The notes below the pieces were generated by a model. It made no database searches and was not told where the DNA came from. It worked only from the letters and a program-made list of their open reading frames with translations. The position numbers were made by a program, and so were the translations under genes. From contig JBOFLG010000263.1 of NCBI GenBank assembly GCA_051657745.1, forward strand, positions 1-5,692: a stretch of DNA of 5,692 bases, read 5' to 3'. Origin of the DNA: JBOFLG01 sp051657745 (lineage in GTDB: Bacteria; Actinomycetota; Actinomycetes; Actinomycetales; Dermatophilaceae). This document shows positions 1 to 4,380 of the stretch, in pieces; positions within the stretch are counted from its first letter, which is position 1; each line of letters begins with the position of its first letter.

Positions 1-30
1 GTCCGGCGCGGCAGCGGCGTTTCGGCTCAC
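1..30 (-). CDS. Possible 5' end of a HipA-like toxin gene (partial, runs off the left edge)
   Basis: On the minus strand the stop of the upstream XRE gene is embedded in the tetranucleotide GTGA (30 to 27). Reading on from that GTG gives an open frame VSRNAAAAPD to the window edge. A 4-nt start/stop overlap directly after a HipB-like regulator is the usual arrangement of hipBA operons, where HipA is a serine/threonine kinase toxin that HipB holds inactive and co-represses. Only ten codons are visible and they carry no domain. The identity is therefore inferred from context alone; it could be another gene or chance. Confidence 0.3.
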   Translation of the reverse strand, partial: MSRNAAAAPD

Positions 31-239
31 TGGCGCACCTCGACCCGCAGGGTGAGGCCGAGGACGTCGAGCACGTCGGCCACCTTGTCGAGCCGGACCG
101 ACCGCTTGCCCCGTTCGAGGTCGATGACGAACTTCACCGAGACGGCGCCAAGGTCGGCGACCTCGGCCTGGGTCAGCCCGAGGTCACGACGCCGCTGGCG
201 AATCGCGCTACCCAGGCTCGCGGTGCTGGACGTCGCCAC
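27..239 (-). CDS. HipB-like XRE-family helix-turn-helix regulator (probable antitoxin)
   Basis: This 70-aa protein is one XRE/Cro-C1 type HTH domain. A basic helix 1 (residues about 10-19, SAIRQRRRDLG) is followed by the HTH TQAEVADLGAVS (23-34), a recognition helix ending in LERGK (about 35-45), and a last helix KVADVLDVLGL. The tail LTLRVEVRQ resembles the short C-terminal beta-strand HipB uses to dimerise. These are features of small HipB-type antitoxins, which bind DNA and a HipA kinase. The GTG start at 239 was chosen because AAGGTGGG lies 3-4 nt upstream and the HTH begins soon after. The frame stays open further upstream (ATG near 296 and 383), but the extra residues look non-conserved. 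The next gene on this strand would overlap the stop by 4 nt. An orphan regulator is the main alternative. Confidence 0.8.
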   Translation of the reverse strand: MATSSTASLGSAIRQRRRDLGLTQAEVADLGAVSVKFVIDLERGKRSVRLDKVADVLDVLGLTLRVEVRQ

Positions 240-612
240 TGGCCCACCTTGCAGGTCATTGAGGGATCGACCGCCGATTCGCCGGTCATCGACCATCGAC
301 GTCAGAGTGGCCACTGCCGCGGGCCACCTCATAGGCCGCACAGTAACATCACCGATCGGTGTTTTTCTTGGTGCGTGAGCCACTCACACGGCAGGCCCAG
401 GGCCTCAAGTAACCGAACGGTGCTATTCACACCCAGCACCCCCACCCATCGACGGAAAACGCCCTGACGTGAACGATCGGTGGGGTTACCAGGGTGCGCG
501 CCGCTGCTGCGGATGACGTGCGAACCCGAAAGTTGCGGGCGCGGGCGGGAAGGTGAGAAAGGCAATCCAGGCAGCGGGGCCGCGTCGCCTCGCGTCGTGT
601 CACGCTGGGGGC
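240..612. other. Intergenic region between the divergent XRE regulator and glpD-like genes
   Basis: No convincing gene was found in these 373 bases. The long frames crossing it on either strand show no domain and continue antisense through glpD. It should hold the divergent promoters of the XRE gene and the glpD-like gene, but I see no hexamer pair good enough to call. The notable elements are a perfect palindrome at 350-361 and a second copy of its 9-base half CGATCGGTG at 474-482. Confidence 0.5.
350..361. promoter_or_regulatory. Perfect 12-bp palindrome, candidate operator of the XRE/HipB-like regulator
   Basis: CACCGATCGGTG reads the same on both strands. It lies about 110 bp upstream of the chosen start of the XRE gene, where a dimeric HTH repressor that autoregulates would be expected to bind. 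Five T residues follow on the plus strand. The stem would leave a GATC loop, so a weak terminator was considered, but there is no plus-strand gene upstream to terminate. Function is inferred from position and symmetry only. Confidence 0.3.
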
Positions 613-2268
613 ATGAGCCTCCGGTCGGCCAACCTCGCCAGGATCGACAGCGGCCTGGTCGACGTGCTCGTCGTCGGGGCCGGCATCAACGGGGCAGTCA
701 CGGCGGCGGCCCTCGCCGGCCGCGGCGCATCCGTGGCCCTCATCGACCGTGGCGACGTCGGCGGGTTCACCAGCCAGGAGTCGTCCAACCTGGTGTGGGG
801 CGGCTTCAAGTACCTCGAGCACTACGAACTGCCGCTGGTGTTCGGGCTGTGTCGCAGCCGCAACCGGCTGATGAAGGCCTACCCCGACACCATCAAGGAG
901 ATCGGCTTCCTTGCCGCGCTCGCCGAGAACGGCCCGTACCCGCCGTGGTTCGCCGGGCTCGGGGCCACCGCCTACTGGGGTATCGGCCTGTTCGGCACCG
1001 GTCGGCCCCGCGTCTTCGACGCCGAGGCGATCGAGCGCGAGGAGCCGATCATCGACACCACGACCGTGAAGGGCGGCATCCAGTACCAGGATGCCTACCT
1101 CGTGGACAACGACGCCCGCTTTGTGTTCTCGTTCGTCCGTTCCGCCATCGAGGCAGGCGCGGCGGTGGCCAACTACGTCGAGCTGGTCTCGGCCGAACGG
1201 GTCGGCGACCGCTGGGTGGCCCAGTTGCGCGACACCGACACCGGGCGCGAGTTCAGCACGGCAGCAAGGGTTCTCGTCAACGCCGCCGGGCCATTCGTCG
1301 ATGACCTCAACCAGCAGTGGGGGCTCAACGCCACGCACCGCATCGTCTACTCCAAGGGCATCCATCTCGTTGTCCCGCGCCTCACTACGACCCGGCACGA
1401 CCGAGTACTGGCGTTCTTCGACGACACCCAGCGGCTGTTCTACGTCATCCCGATGGGGCGACGCTCGGTCATCGGCACCACCGACACCCGGGTCACCACG
1501 CCGCACACTGAGGTCACGGATGACGACCGCGACTTCCTGCTCGAGCAGATCAACGCCCGGCTGAACCTCCCGGCACCGCTCACCCGCGACGACGTGATCG
1601 CCGAGCGCTGCGGCGTGCGCCCGCTCGTGGTACGCCGCGAGGGCTCGGACCAGACCGACAAGGACTGGACCACACTCTCCCGCAAGCACGAGATCGAGCG
1701 GGATGACCAGCGCGCGGTCGTCACCGTGTTCGGTGGCAAGCTCACCGACTGCCTCAACGTCGGTGCGGAGGTCGCCGCCGACGTGCAGGCGCTCGGCATC
1801 CCCTTGGAGAAGGACCTCGGCAACTGGTTCGGCGAGCCCGCACGGGCGACCCGCACCGAGTTCTACCGGCAGGCCCGTTTGATGAAGCTCGACAGCCTGC
1901 GCACCAAGCCCGACACCGAGCCACTCACCAACCGACTGTGGCGCCGTTACGGCCGCCGGGCATTCGACCTGCTCGAGATGATCCGCTCCGACCCACGCAT
2001 GGGCGAGGACATCATGGGCTCGGCCGACTACCTGCGCGCCGAACTGCACACCGCCGCCGAGGCCGAGCTGGTGGTCACGCTCGACGACTTCATGCGCCGC
2101 CGCAGCAAGATCGACCTGGTCGTGCGCGACTGTGACATCGTCGGCTCTGACGGGCTGCGTGAGGTCGCCGAGATCCTCTTCGGTGAGGATGCCGAACGCC
2201 GCCTTGCCGACTACCTGGCCACGAAAACCCCTGCCAGGCAGACAGATTCCACTCAGCAGGCCGGATGA
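613..2268 (+). CDS. glpD: GlpD-family FAD-dependent glycerol-3-phosphate dehydrogenase (divergent)
   Basis: The 551-aa product has the architecture of membrane-associated GlpD, which oxidises sn-glycerol 3-phosphate to dihydroxyacetone phosphate and passes electrons to quinone. The N-terminal Rossmann motif GAGING (22-27) ends in the acidic LID (43-45). GGFKYLE (63-69), KGIHLVVP (248-255), RLFYVIP...GTTD (274-291), CGVRPLV (333-339) and GGKLT (374-378) are family landmarks. A DAO_C-like tail holds YLRAEL (about 473) and DDFMRRR (491-497). R336 and K376 fall where E. coli GlpD, as I recall, has Arg317 and Lys354. Trp62 stands where E. coli has His50, Lys66 replaces Arg54, and GGKLTTYR is GGKLTDCL here. 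ATG 613, just after CTGGGGGC, was preferred to GTG 553, which would add 20 non-conserved residues. There is no transmembrane segment and no glpF or glpK nearby. A related oxidase with a different substrate remains possible. Confidence 0.82.
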   Translation: MSLRSANLARIDSGLVDVLVVGAGINGAVTAAALAGRGASVALIDRGDVGGFTSQESSNLVWGGFKYLEHYELPLVFGLCRSRNRLMKAYPDTIKEIGFLAALAENGPYPPWFAGLGATAYWGIGLFGTGRPRVFDAEAIEREEPIIDTTTVKGGIQYQDAYLVDNDARFVFSFVRSAIEAGAAVANYVELVSAERVGDRWVAQLRDTDTGREFSTAARVLVNAAGPFVDDLNQQWGLNATHRIVYSKGIHLVVPRLTTTRHDRVLAFFDDTQRLFYVIPMGRRSVIGTTDTRVTTPHTEVTDDDRDFLLEQINARLNLPAPLTRDDVIAERCGVRPLVVRREGSDQTDKDWTTLSRKHEIERDDQRAVVTVFGGKLTDCLNVGAEVAADVQALGIPLEKDLGNWFGEPARATRTEFYRQARLMKLDSLRTKPDTEPLTNRLWRRYGRRAFDLLEMIRSDPRMGEDIMGSADYLRAELHTAAEAELVVTLDDFMRRRSKIDLVVRDCDIVGSDGLREVAEILFGEDAERRLADYLATKTPARQTDSTQQAG

Positions 2269-2365
2269 CGACCCGCCGTGGGCACCCGCGCCAGGCGCGT
2301 GGGGCGCGGCACCTGGGGAGGCCTCGACCACCTCGCTGCGGGAATCGCCCGCCGCGCGTCGTGCC

Positions 2366-2854
2366 GTGCTGACCCCGCCCGACGCGCGTCGCGGCGACGA
2401 CGGACGCTGGACGTTCACCGGAGTGGTCGAGCCGGTGCACTGGGGCCGGGCCACCTACACGGTGCTCCGCGTGCCGCTCGGGCTGGCCGACGACGCGCGA
2501 GCCCTCGGCACCCGCCGGGTCGCCGGCACCATCGAGGGCGAGCCGGTCAACCTCGCGGTGAACCGCGTCGCCGAGCTCGATGAGCCGTTCGTCTACGCCG
2601 GGGCGAGCCTGCTCCGGCGGATCCGGGTCGAGCCGGGTGAGCCGGTCAGCTGCGCACTCGCCCCCGAGGACCCGGATGCCGTGCACGTGCCGCCCGACGT
2701 CGAGCAAGCCATCGACGATGCCGGCGGGCGGGCACGGTGGGAGTCGCTCACTCCGGCTGACCGCCGCCGGAAGGTGTACACGGTCGAGTCTGCCCGCACC
2801 GCGGCCACCCGCGAGCGCCGGATCGCGGCCGTCATCCGCGACCTGCTGGCCTGA
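2366..2854 (+). CDS. DUF1905 / YdeI-OmdA domain protein
   Basis: The predicted 162-aa protein has two recognisable parts. Residues about 14-97 match the DUF1905 pattern: WTFTGVV, a YTVLRVP strand, then GTRRVAGTIEGEPVNLAV and the LLRRIRVEPGEPV segment. Residues about 100-162 match the YdeI/OmpD-associated (bacteriocin-protection) domain: a VHVPPDVEQAI segment, ARWESLTPADRRRKV, then the typical SARTAATRERRI helix. The biochemical role of this family is not established, though some members are linked to resistance to peptides or stress. The start is uncertain. GTG 2366 is the nearest in-frame start before the domain but has no clear Shine-Dalgarno sequence. ATG 2189 would overlap glpD by 80 nt and add a low-complexity Pro/Ala leader. 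The same strand and a gap of about 100 nt from glpD allow co-transcription. A strong hairpin follows 2 nt after the stop. Confidence 0.75.
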   Translation: MLTPPDARRGDDGRWTFTGVVEPVHWGRATYTVLRVPLGLADDARALGTRRVAGTIEGEPVNLAVNRVAELDEPFVYAGASLLRRIRVEPGEPVSCALAPEDPDAVHVPPDVEQAIDDAGGRARWESLTPADRRRKVYTVESARTAATRERRIAAVIRDLLA

Positions 2855-2856
2855 CG

Positions 2857-2879
2857 CGGGCGAGCCTCGAGGCCGCCCG
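2857..2879 (+). terminator. Hairpin after the DUF1905 gene, probable U-less intrinsic terminator
   Basis: CGGGCG (2857-2862) pairs with CGCCCG (2874-2879), and GCC (2864-2866) with GGC (2871-2873), around a TCGA loop with one bulged A. The stem is 9 bp, nearly all G:C, and starts 2 nt after the TGA of the DUF1905 gene. No T-run follows. U-less hairpins of this kind are common at gene ends in actinobacteria, but termination itself is inferred. Confidence 0.5.
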
Positions 2880-2883
2880 TACG

Positions 2884-3030
2884 CCCTCTCATTCGTGCAC
2901 CGTGGCAGCCCGTCTGGGCTTCAAACTCTTCGACCTCAAGGACGACCTCGTGGCGCTCCTCGGCCGCCCAGTCGATCTCGTGGCGCGCACCGCAATCAAC
3001 AGGTACCACCGCGAGCAGGTTCTCGCCGAT
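2884..3030 (+). pseudogene. Truncated remnant of an mntA-like nucleotidyltransferase antitoxin gene
   Basis: Codons 2908-3030 read ARLGFKLFDLKDDLVALLGR onward to REQVLAD. They match residues 50-90 of the intact MntA-like protein encoded at 4087-4380 in 37 of 41 positions, without gaps. The part encoding the catalytic GS...DxD motifs is missing, so this copy cannot be an active nucleotidyltransferase. Weaker similarity continues upstream (LSFVHRG against LLYVLKPG) but in another frame, which suggests a 2-nt deletion near 2905. There is no plausible own start with a ribosome binding site; GTG 2902 is the first in-frame candidate. Downstream it runs in frame into a second gene fragment. It looks like decay of a duplicated or laterally acquired MNT/HEPN module whose hepT partner has been lost. 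Confidence 0.8.
2908..3030 (+). repeat. Direct repeat copy A (123 bp, about 91% identical to 4234-4356)
   Basis: A base-by-base comparison with 4234-4356 gives 112 matches of 123 and no gaps, at a constant offset of 1326 bp. Of the 11 differences, 6 are silent third-position changes. The two copies have the same orientation and enclose the BrnT-like/HTH pair. Confidence 0.9.
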
Positions 3031-3100
3031 ACAACGGTGGAGTCCGCCCGCAAAGTAGCCACCCGCGCTCGCCGCCTCACGCGACTCACCGAAGGCTTCC
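3031..3100 (+). pseudogene. Detached C-terminal tail of a second YdeI/OmdA-type gene
   Basis: Directly after the mntA remnant, in the same frame, the codons read TVESARKVATRARR (3034-3075). The C-terminus of the DUF1905/YdeI protein in this window reads TVESARTAATRERR (codons from 2780), which is 11 of 14 identical residues and 33 of 42 identical bases. The frame goes on with LTRLTEGFHNGQ, like the usual end of YdeI/OmdA proteins (basic helix, then a short Leu-rich, Gly-ending tail). Everything before this helix is absent. The combined frame from 2902 to the TGA at 3163-3165 could encode an 87-aa chimera, but it mixes halves of two unrelated families and contains the promoter of the next gene. 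Decayed debris is therefore more likely than a functional gene. Confidence 0.65.
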
Positions 3101-3118
3101 ACAACGGTCAACTCTTGG

Positions 3119-3148
3119 TTGACGTAACGAGCATCGTCGGCGTAGGGT
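3119..3148 (+). promoter_or_regulatory. Promoter of the BrnT-like/HTH operon, predicted leaderless
   Basis: TTGACG (3119-3124) is a near-consensus -35 box. It is followed after 18 bp by TAGGGT (3143-3148), a TANNNT actinobacterial -10. The GTG start at 3156 begins 7 nt after the -10, where transcription should start, so the mRNA would have no 5' leader. No Shine-Dalgarno sequence precedes the GTG, which agrees. Confidence 0.6.
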
Positions 3149-3155
3149 TATCCAG

Positions 3156-3392
3156 GTGCGGGTGACGGACTCGGCCTTCAGACATGGGATCTCCGAAGCC
3201 GACATCTTGCACGCATACACCAATGCGATCCGCCTGGTCGAGATCGAGCAGTACGGCGAAGACCGGCTGATCGTCATCGGCCCGGATCGCGCCGGTAACT
3301 GGCTGGAGTTGGTCGCGATGCCCACCAAGGAGACCGACCGCATCATTCACGCCGATCGGCTCCGCCCGAAGTTCTACGACTTCCTGACGTGA
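3156..3392 (+). CDS. BrnT-like small protein, candidate toxin of a two-gene TA unit
   Basis: This 78-aa protein starts MRVTDSAFRHGISEADILHA. Its HG-S--D---A pattern recalls the KHGVSFEEA opening of BrnT, a RelE-fold ribonuclease toxin. Next come an Arg/Glu stretch, RLIVIGPDRAGNWLE (37-51), and the ending IIHADRLRPKFYDFL (63-77). That ending parallels the R-I-I-S-A-R...Y end of BrnT, with His in place of Ser. Small actinobacterial proteins with this GPDRAG...LE and IHA..LR.KFY signature usually sit next to an HTH partner, as here. Length, order (toxin-like gene first, as in brnTA) and tight coupling to the next gene favour a toxin, but no activity is proven and nuclease residues cannot be named with certainty. 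It has no signal peptide or membrane segment. The GTG start is supported by the leaderless promoter. The gene ends 10 nt before the next start. Confidence 0.7.
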   Translation: MRVTDSAFRHGISEADILHAYTNAIRLVEIEQYGEDRLIVIGPDRAGNWLELVAMPTKETDRIIHADRLRPKFYDFLT

Positions 3393-3397
3393 GGTGA
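3391..3397 (+). promoter_or_regulatory. Ribosome binding site that fixes the start of the HTH gene
   Basis: GAGGTGA overlaps the stop codon of the BrnT-like gene and lies 5 nt before ATG 3403. It therefore favours this ATG over the GTG at 3394, which lies inside the site itself. It implies translation of the second cistron from the same mRNA. Confidence 0.65.
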
Positions 3398-3402
3398 CCC
3401 GG

Positions 3403-3645
3403 ATGGCGACGACGAACACCACCGAGATCGAGAAGATGCTCGACGACCTTGACCCGGCGGCGGTCGCCGCGCGTGACGCGGTGCACTTCCGGCGGATCAT
3501 CGCAGCCCGCGATGGCGTCACTCGCGCCGATCGTGAACTCCGCGACGCCGTCCGGGCGGCGCGTGACGCCGGGGACTCCTGGTTGAGTATCGGCATGGCC
3601 CTGGGTGTGACGAAGCAAGCTGCCCAGAAGCGGTTCGGTCACTGA
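3403..3645 (+). CDS. Small HTH protein, candidate antitoxin partner of the BrnT-like protein
   Basis: The 80-aa product has an acidic N-terminal part (EIEKMLDDLDPAA, 8-20) and a long Ala/Arg/Asp-rich helical stretch that could form a coiled coil (about 21-56). It ends in an HTH, DSWLSIGMALGVTKQAAQKRF (58-78). The SW..IG..LGVT.QAA..R pattern is that of sigma-70 region 4-like and related HTHs that choose DNA through the QAAQKR helix. It follows the BrnT-like gene by 10 nt, with the ribosome binding site on that gene's stop codon, so the two are almost certainly one operon. By analogy with BrnA it may neutralise its neighbour through the N-terminal part and repress the shared promoter through the HTH. 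BrnA itself is a ribbon-helix-helix protein, so this would be a different antitoxin type. A regulator not linked to toxicity is possible. Confidence 0.72.
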   Translation: MATTNTTEIEKMLDDLDPAAVAARDAVHFRRIIAARDGVTRADRELRDAVRAARDAGDSWLSIGMALGVTKQAAQKRFGH

Positions 3646-3764
3646 CCGCTGCGTGCATGTCCACGCCTCGACCGCAGCTCCCGGGTCACCGCGACTCGTC
3701 GCCGCGCCGTGGCGCTCCGGCACGGCTTCACCAGCTGCCGGTCCAGGCAGGTCACCGACGAGCA

Positions 3765-4002
3765 TCACCTGGTGCTGACGCGACCGATGACGAGGTCCGG
3801 ATCGCCGCCTGCCCCCACCAGGACGGTCGGCCGGTCGCGACCGCAGATAGAACGGATCGACGGCAGTTGCGCCCAGCCGCAATTCCCTCCGCAGGTCGTC
3901 ACGAAGCGAGGCCATCAGATCGTTCGCCGATGCAGAACCGGCCTCGGCGAACTCGACGGCGAAGCGCTTGGCGAGTTCCTCCTGGTGAACCGAACGAGCC
4001 AC
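3765..4002 (-). pseudogene. Probable frameshifted remnant of an unknown small gene
   Basis: On the minus strand, from GTG 4002 to about 3830, the frame reads like protein: EELAKRFAVEFAEAG, then LMASLRDDLRRELRLG and AVDPFYLRSRP, with coding-like third positions. In this frame the sequence then turns into a Gly/Arg/Ser/His-rich string. The neighbouring frame at the same point continues with TVLVGAGGDPDLVIGRVSTR and stops at TGA (3767-3765). The simplest reading is one indel between about 3826 and 3840 in a gene of about 78 codons. A stop lies just before GTG 4002 in frame, so the 5' end may also be lost. I do not recognise the family. It lies divergent to mntA, between two TA modules. A chance open frame in high-GC DNA, or a sequencing error in a live gene, are the alternatives. 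Confidence 0.4.
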
Positions 4003-4074
4003 CCTCGGACAGGGTCTGCCTCACCAGGACCGCGACGAGGCCTCCAGGTGCGGCCTTCGCAGGCGGCCCTCCGA

Positions 4075-4080
4075 TAATCT
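4075..4080 (+). promoter_or_regulatory. -10 box of mntA-hepT, predicted leaderless
   Basis: TAATCT (TANNNT) ends 6 nt before the GTG start at 4087, so transcription is expected to begin at or next to the start codon. No good -35 hexamer is found at the right distance, and no Shine-Dalgarno sequence precedes the GTG. Weak -35 boxes are common in actinobacteria. Confidence 0.45.
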
Positions 4081-4086
4081 GGATCG

Positions 4087-4380
4087 GTGTCAACCATTGA
4101 CGTCGACCCGGAGCGCTTGCGCGAGGTGTGCGAACGCTACGGCGTTGCCTCGTTGGAGGTCGTCGGATCTGTTGCCCGTGGCGAGCACCACCCGGACAGC
4201 GATGTCGACCTGCTCTACGTCCTGAAGCCGGGCGCCCGCCTGGGCTTCACGCTCTTCGACCTCGAGGACGACCTCGTGGCGCTCCTCGGCCGTCCGGTCG
4301 ATCTCGTGGCGCGCACCGCGATCAACAAGTATCTCCGCGAGCAGGTTCTCGCCGACGCGCAGCCGCTCTATGCAGCGTGA
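4087..4380 (+). CDS. mntA: MntA-like MNT-domain nucleotidyltransferase antitoxin
   Basis: The 97-aa protein is a minimal nucleotidyltransferase. The signature GSVARGE (27-33), followed by SDVDLL (38-43), supplies the Gly-Ser and DxD (D39, D41) that bind Mg-ATP. D72 in RPVDLV is the likely third acidic residue. Antitoxins of this family inactivate their HEPN partner by transferring AMP groups to a tyrosine in its active-site motif. The length is normal for MntA. The GTG start gives a natural N-terminus (DPERLREVCERYGV helix) and lies 6 nt after a TAATCT box. The gene overlaps hepT by 11 nt, so the two are translationally coupled with antitoxin made first. Its second half (4234-4356) is the intact counterpart of a 91% identical fragment at 2908-3030. 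Confidence 0.9.
   Translation: MSTIDVDPERLREVCERYGVASLEVVGSVARGEHHPDSDVDLLYVLKPGARLGFTLFDLEDDLVALLGRPVDLVARTAINKYLREQVLADAQPLYAA
4234..4356 (+). repeat. Direct repeat copy B (123 bp) inside mntA
   Basis: This segment encodes MntA residues 50-90 and pairs with copy A at 2908-3030 (112 of 123 bases, no gaps). Same orientation and 1.3-kb spacing mean recombination between the copies would delete the BrnT-like/HTH pair and most of the spacer, leaving an mntA fragment without its catalytic half. Confidence 0.9.

Larger units (their letters stand above)
3646..4086. other. Spacer between the two TA modules
   Basis: Apart from the probable minus-strand remnant at 3765-4002 and the -10 box at 4075-4080, I see nothing supported here. 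The plus-strand frames across it have Arg/Pro/Gly-rich translations typical of antisense or non-coding high-GC DNA, with no domain and no ribosome binding site. No terminal inverted repeats, transposase remains, tRNA or CRISPR repeats are visible. Confidence 0.5.

Noticed and set aside
2265..2369. ATG overlapping the glpD stop (ATGA) as the start of the DUF1905 gene
   Set aside because: This ATG is in a different frame from the DUF1905 domain and hits a stop after about 35 codons of Arg/Pro-rich sequence.
427..2454. A 675-codon open frame on the minus strand
   Set aside because: It is antisense to glpD, its translation is a Val/Gly/Ala/Asp-rich string without any domain, and the plus strand encodes a clear GlpD protein. 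It is a product of high GC3.
2902..3165. The 87-aa frame as an intact antitoxin
   Set aside because: It lacks the GS...DxD catalytic half of MNT proteins, joins pieces of two families, has no ribosome binding site, and contains the promoter of the next gene.
3636..3648. CGGTC-ACT-GACCG inverted repeat at the stop of the HTH gene as a terminator
   Set aside because: The stem is only 5 bp with no T-run, and its left half lies in the coding sequence. Too weak to call.
3343..4002. The full 219-codon minus-strand frame as one gene
   Set aside because: After about 3830 the translation loses coding character and then runs antisense through the HTH gene. Only the part up to 3765, read with a frameshift, was kept as a possible remnant.
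3657..4100. Plus-strand frames of 147 and 122 codons in the spacer
   Set aside because: Arg/Pro-rich translations, no domain, no ribosome binding site, and they compete with each other and with a better minus-strand reading.
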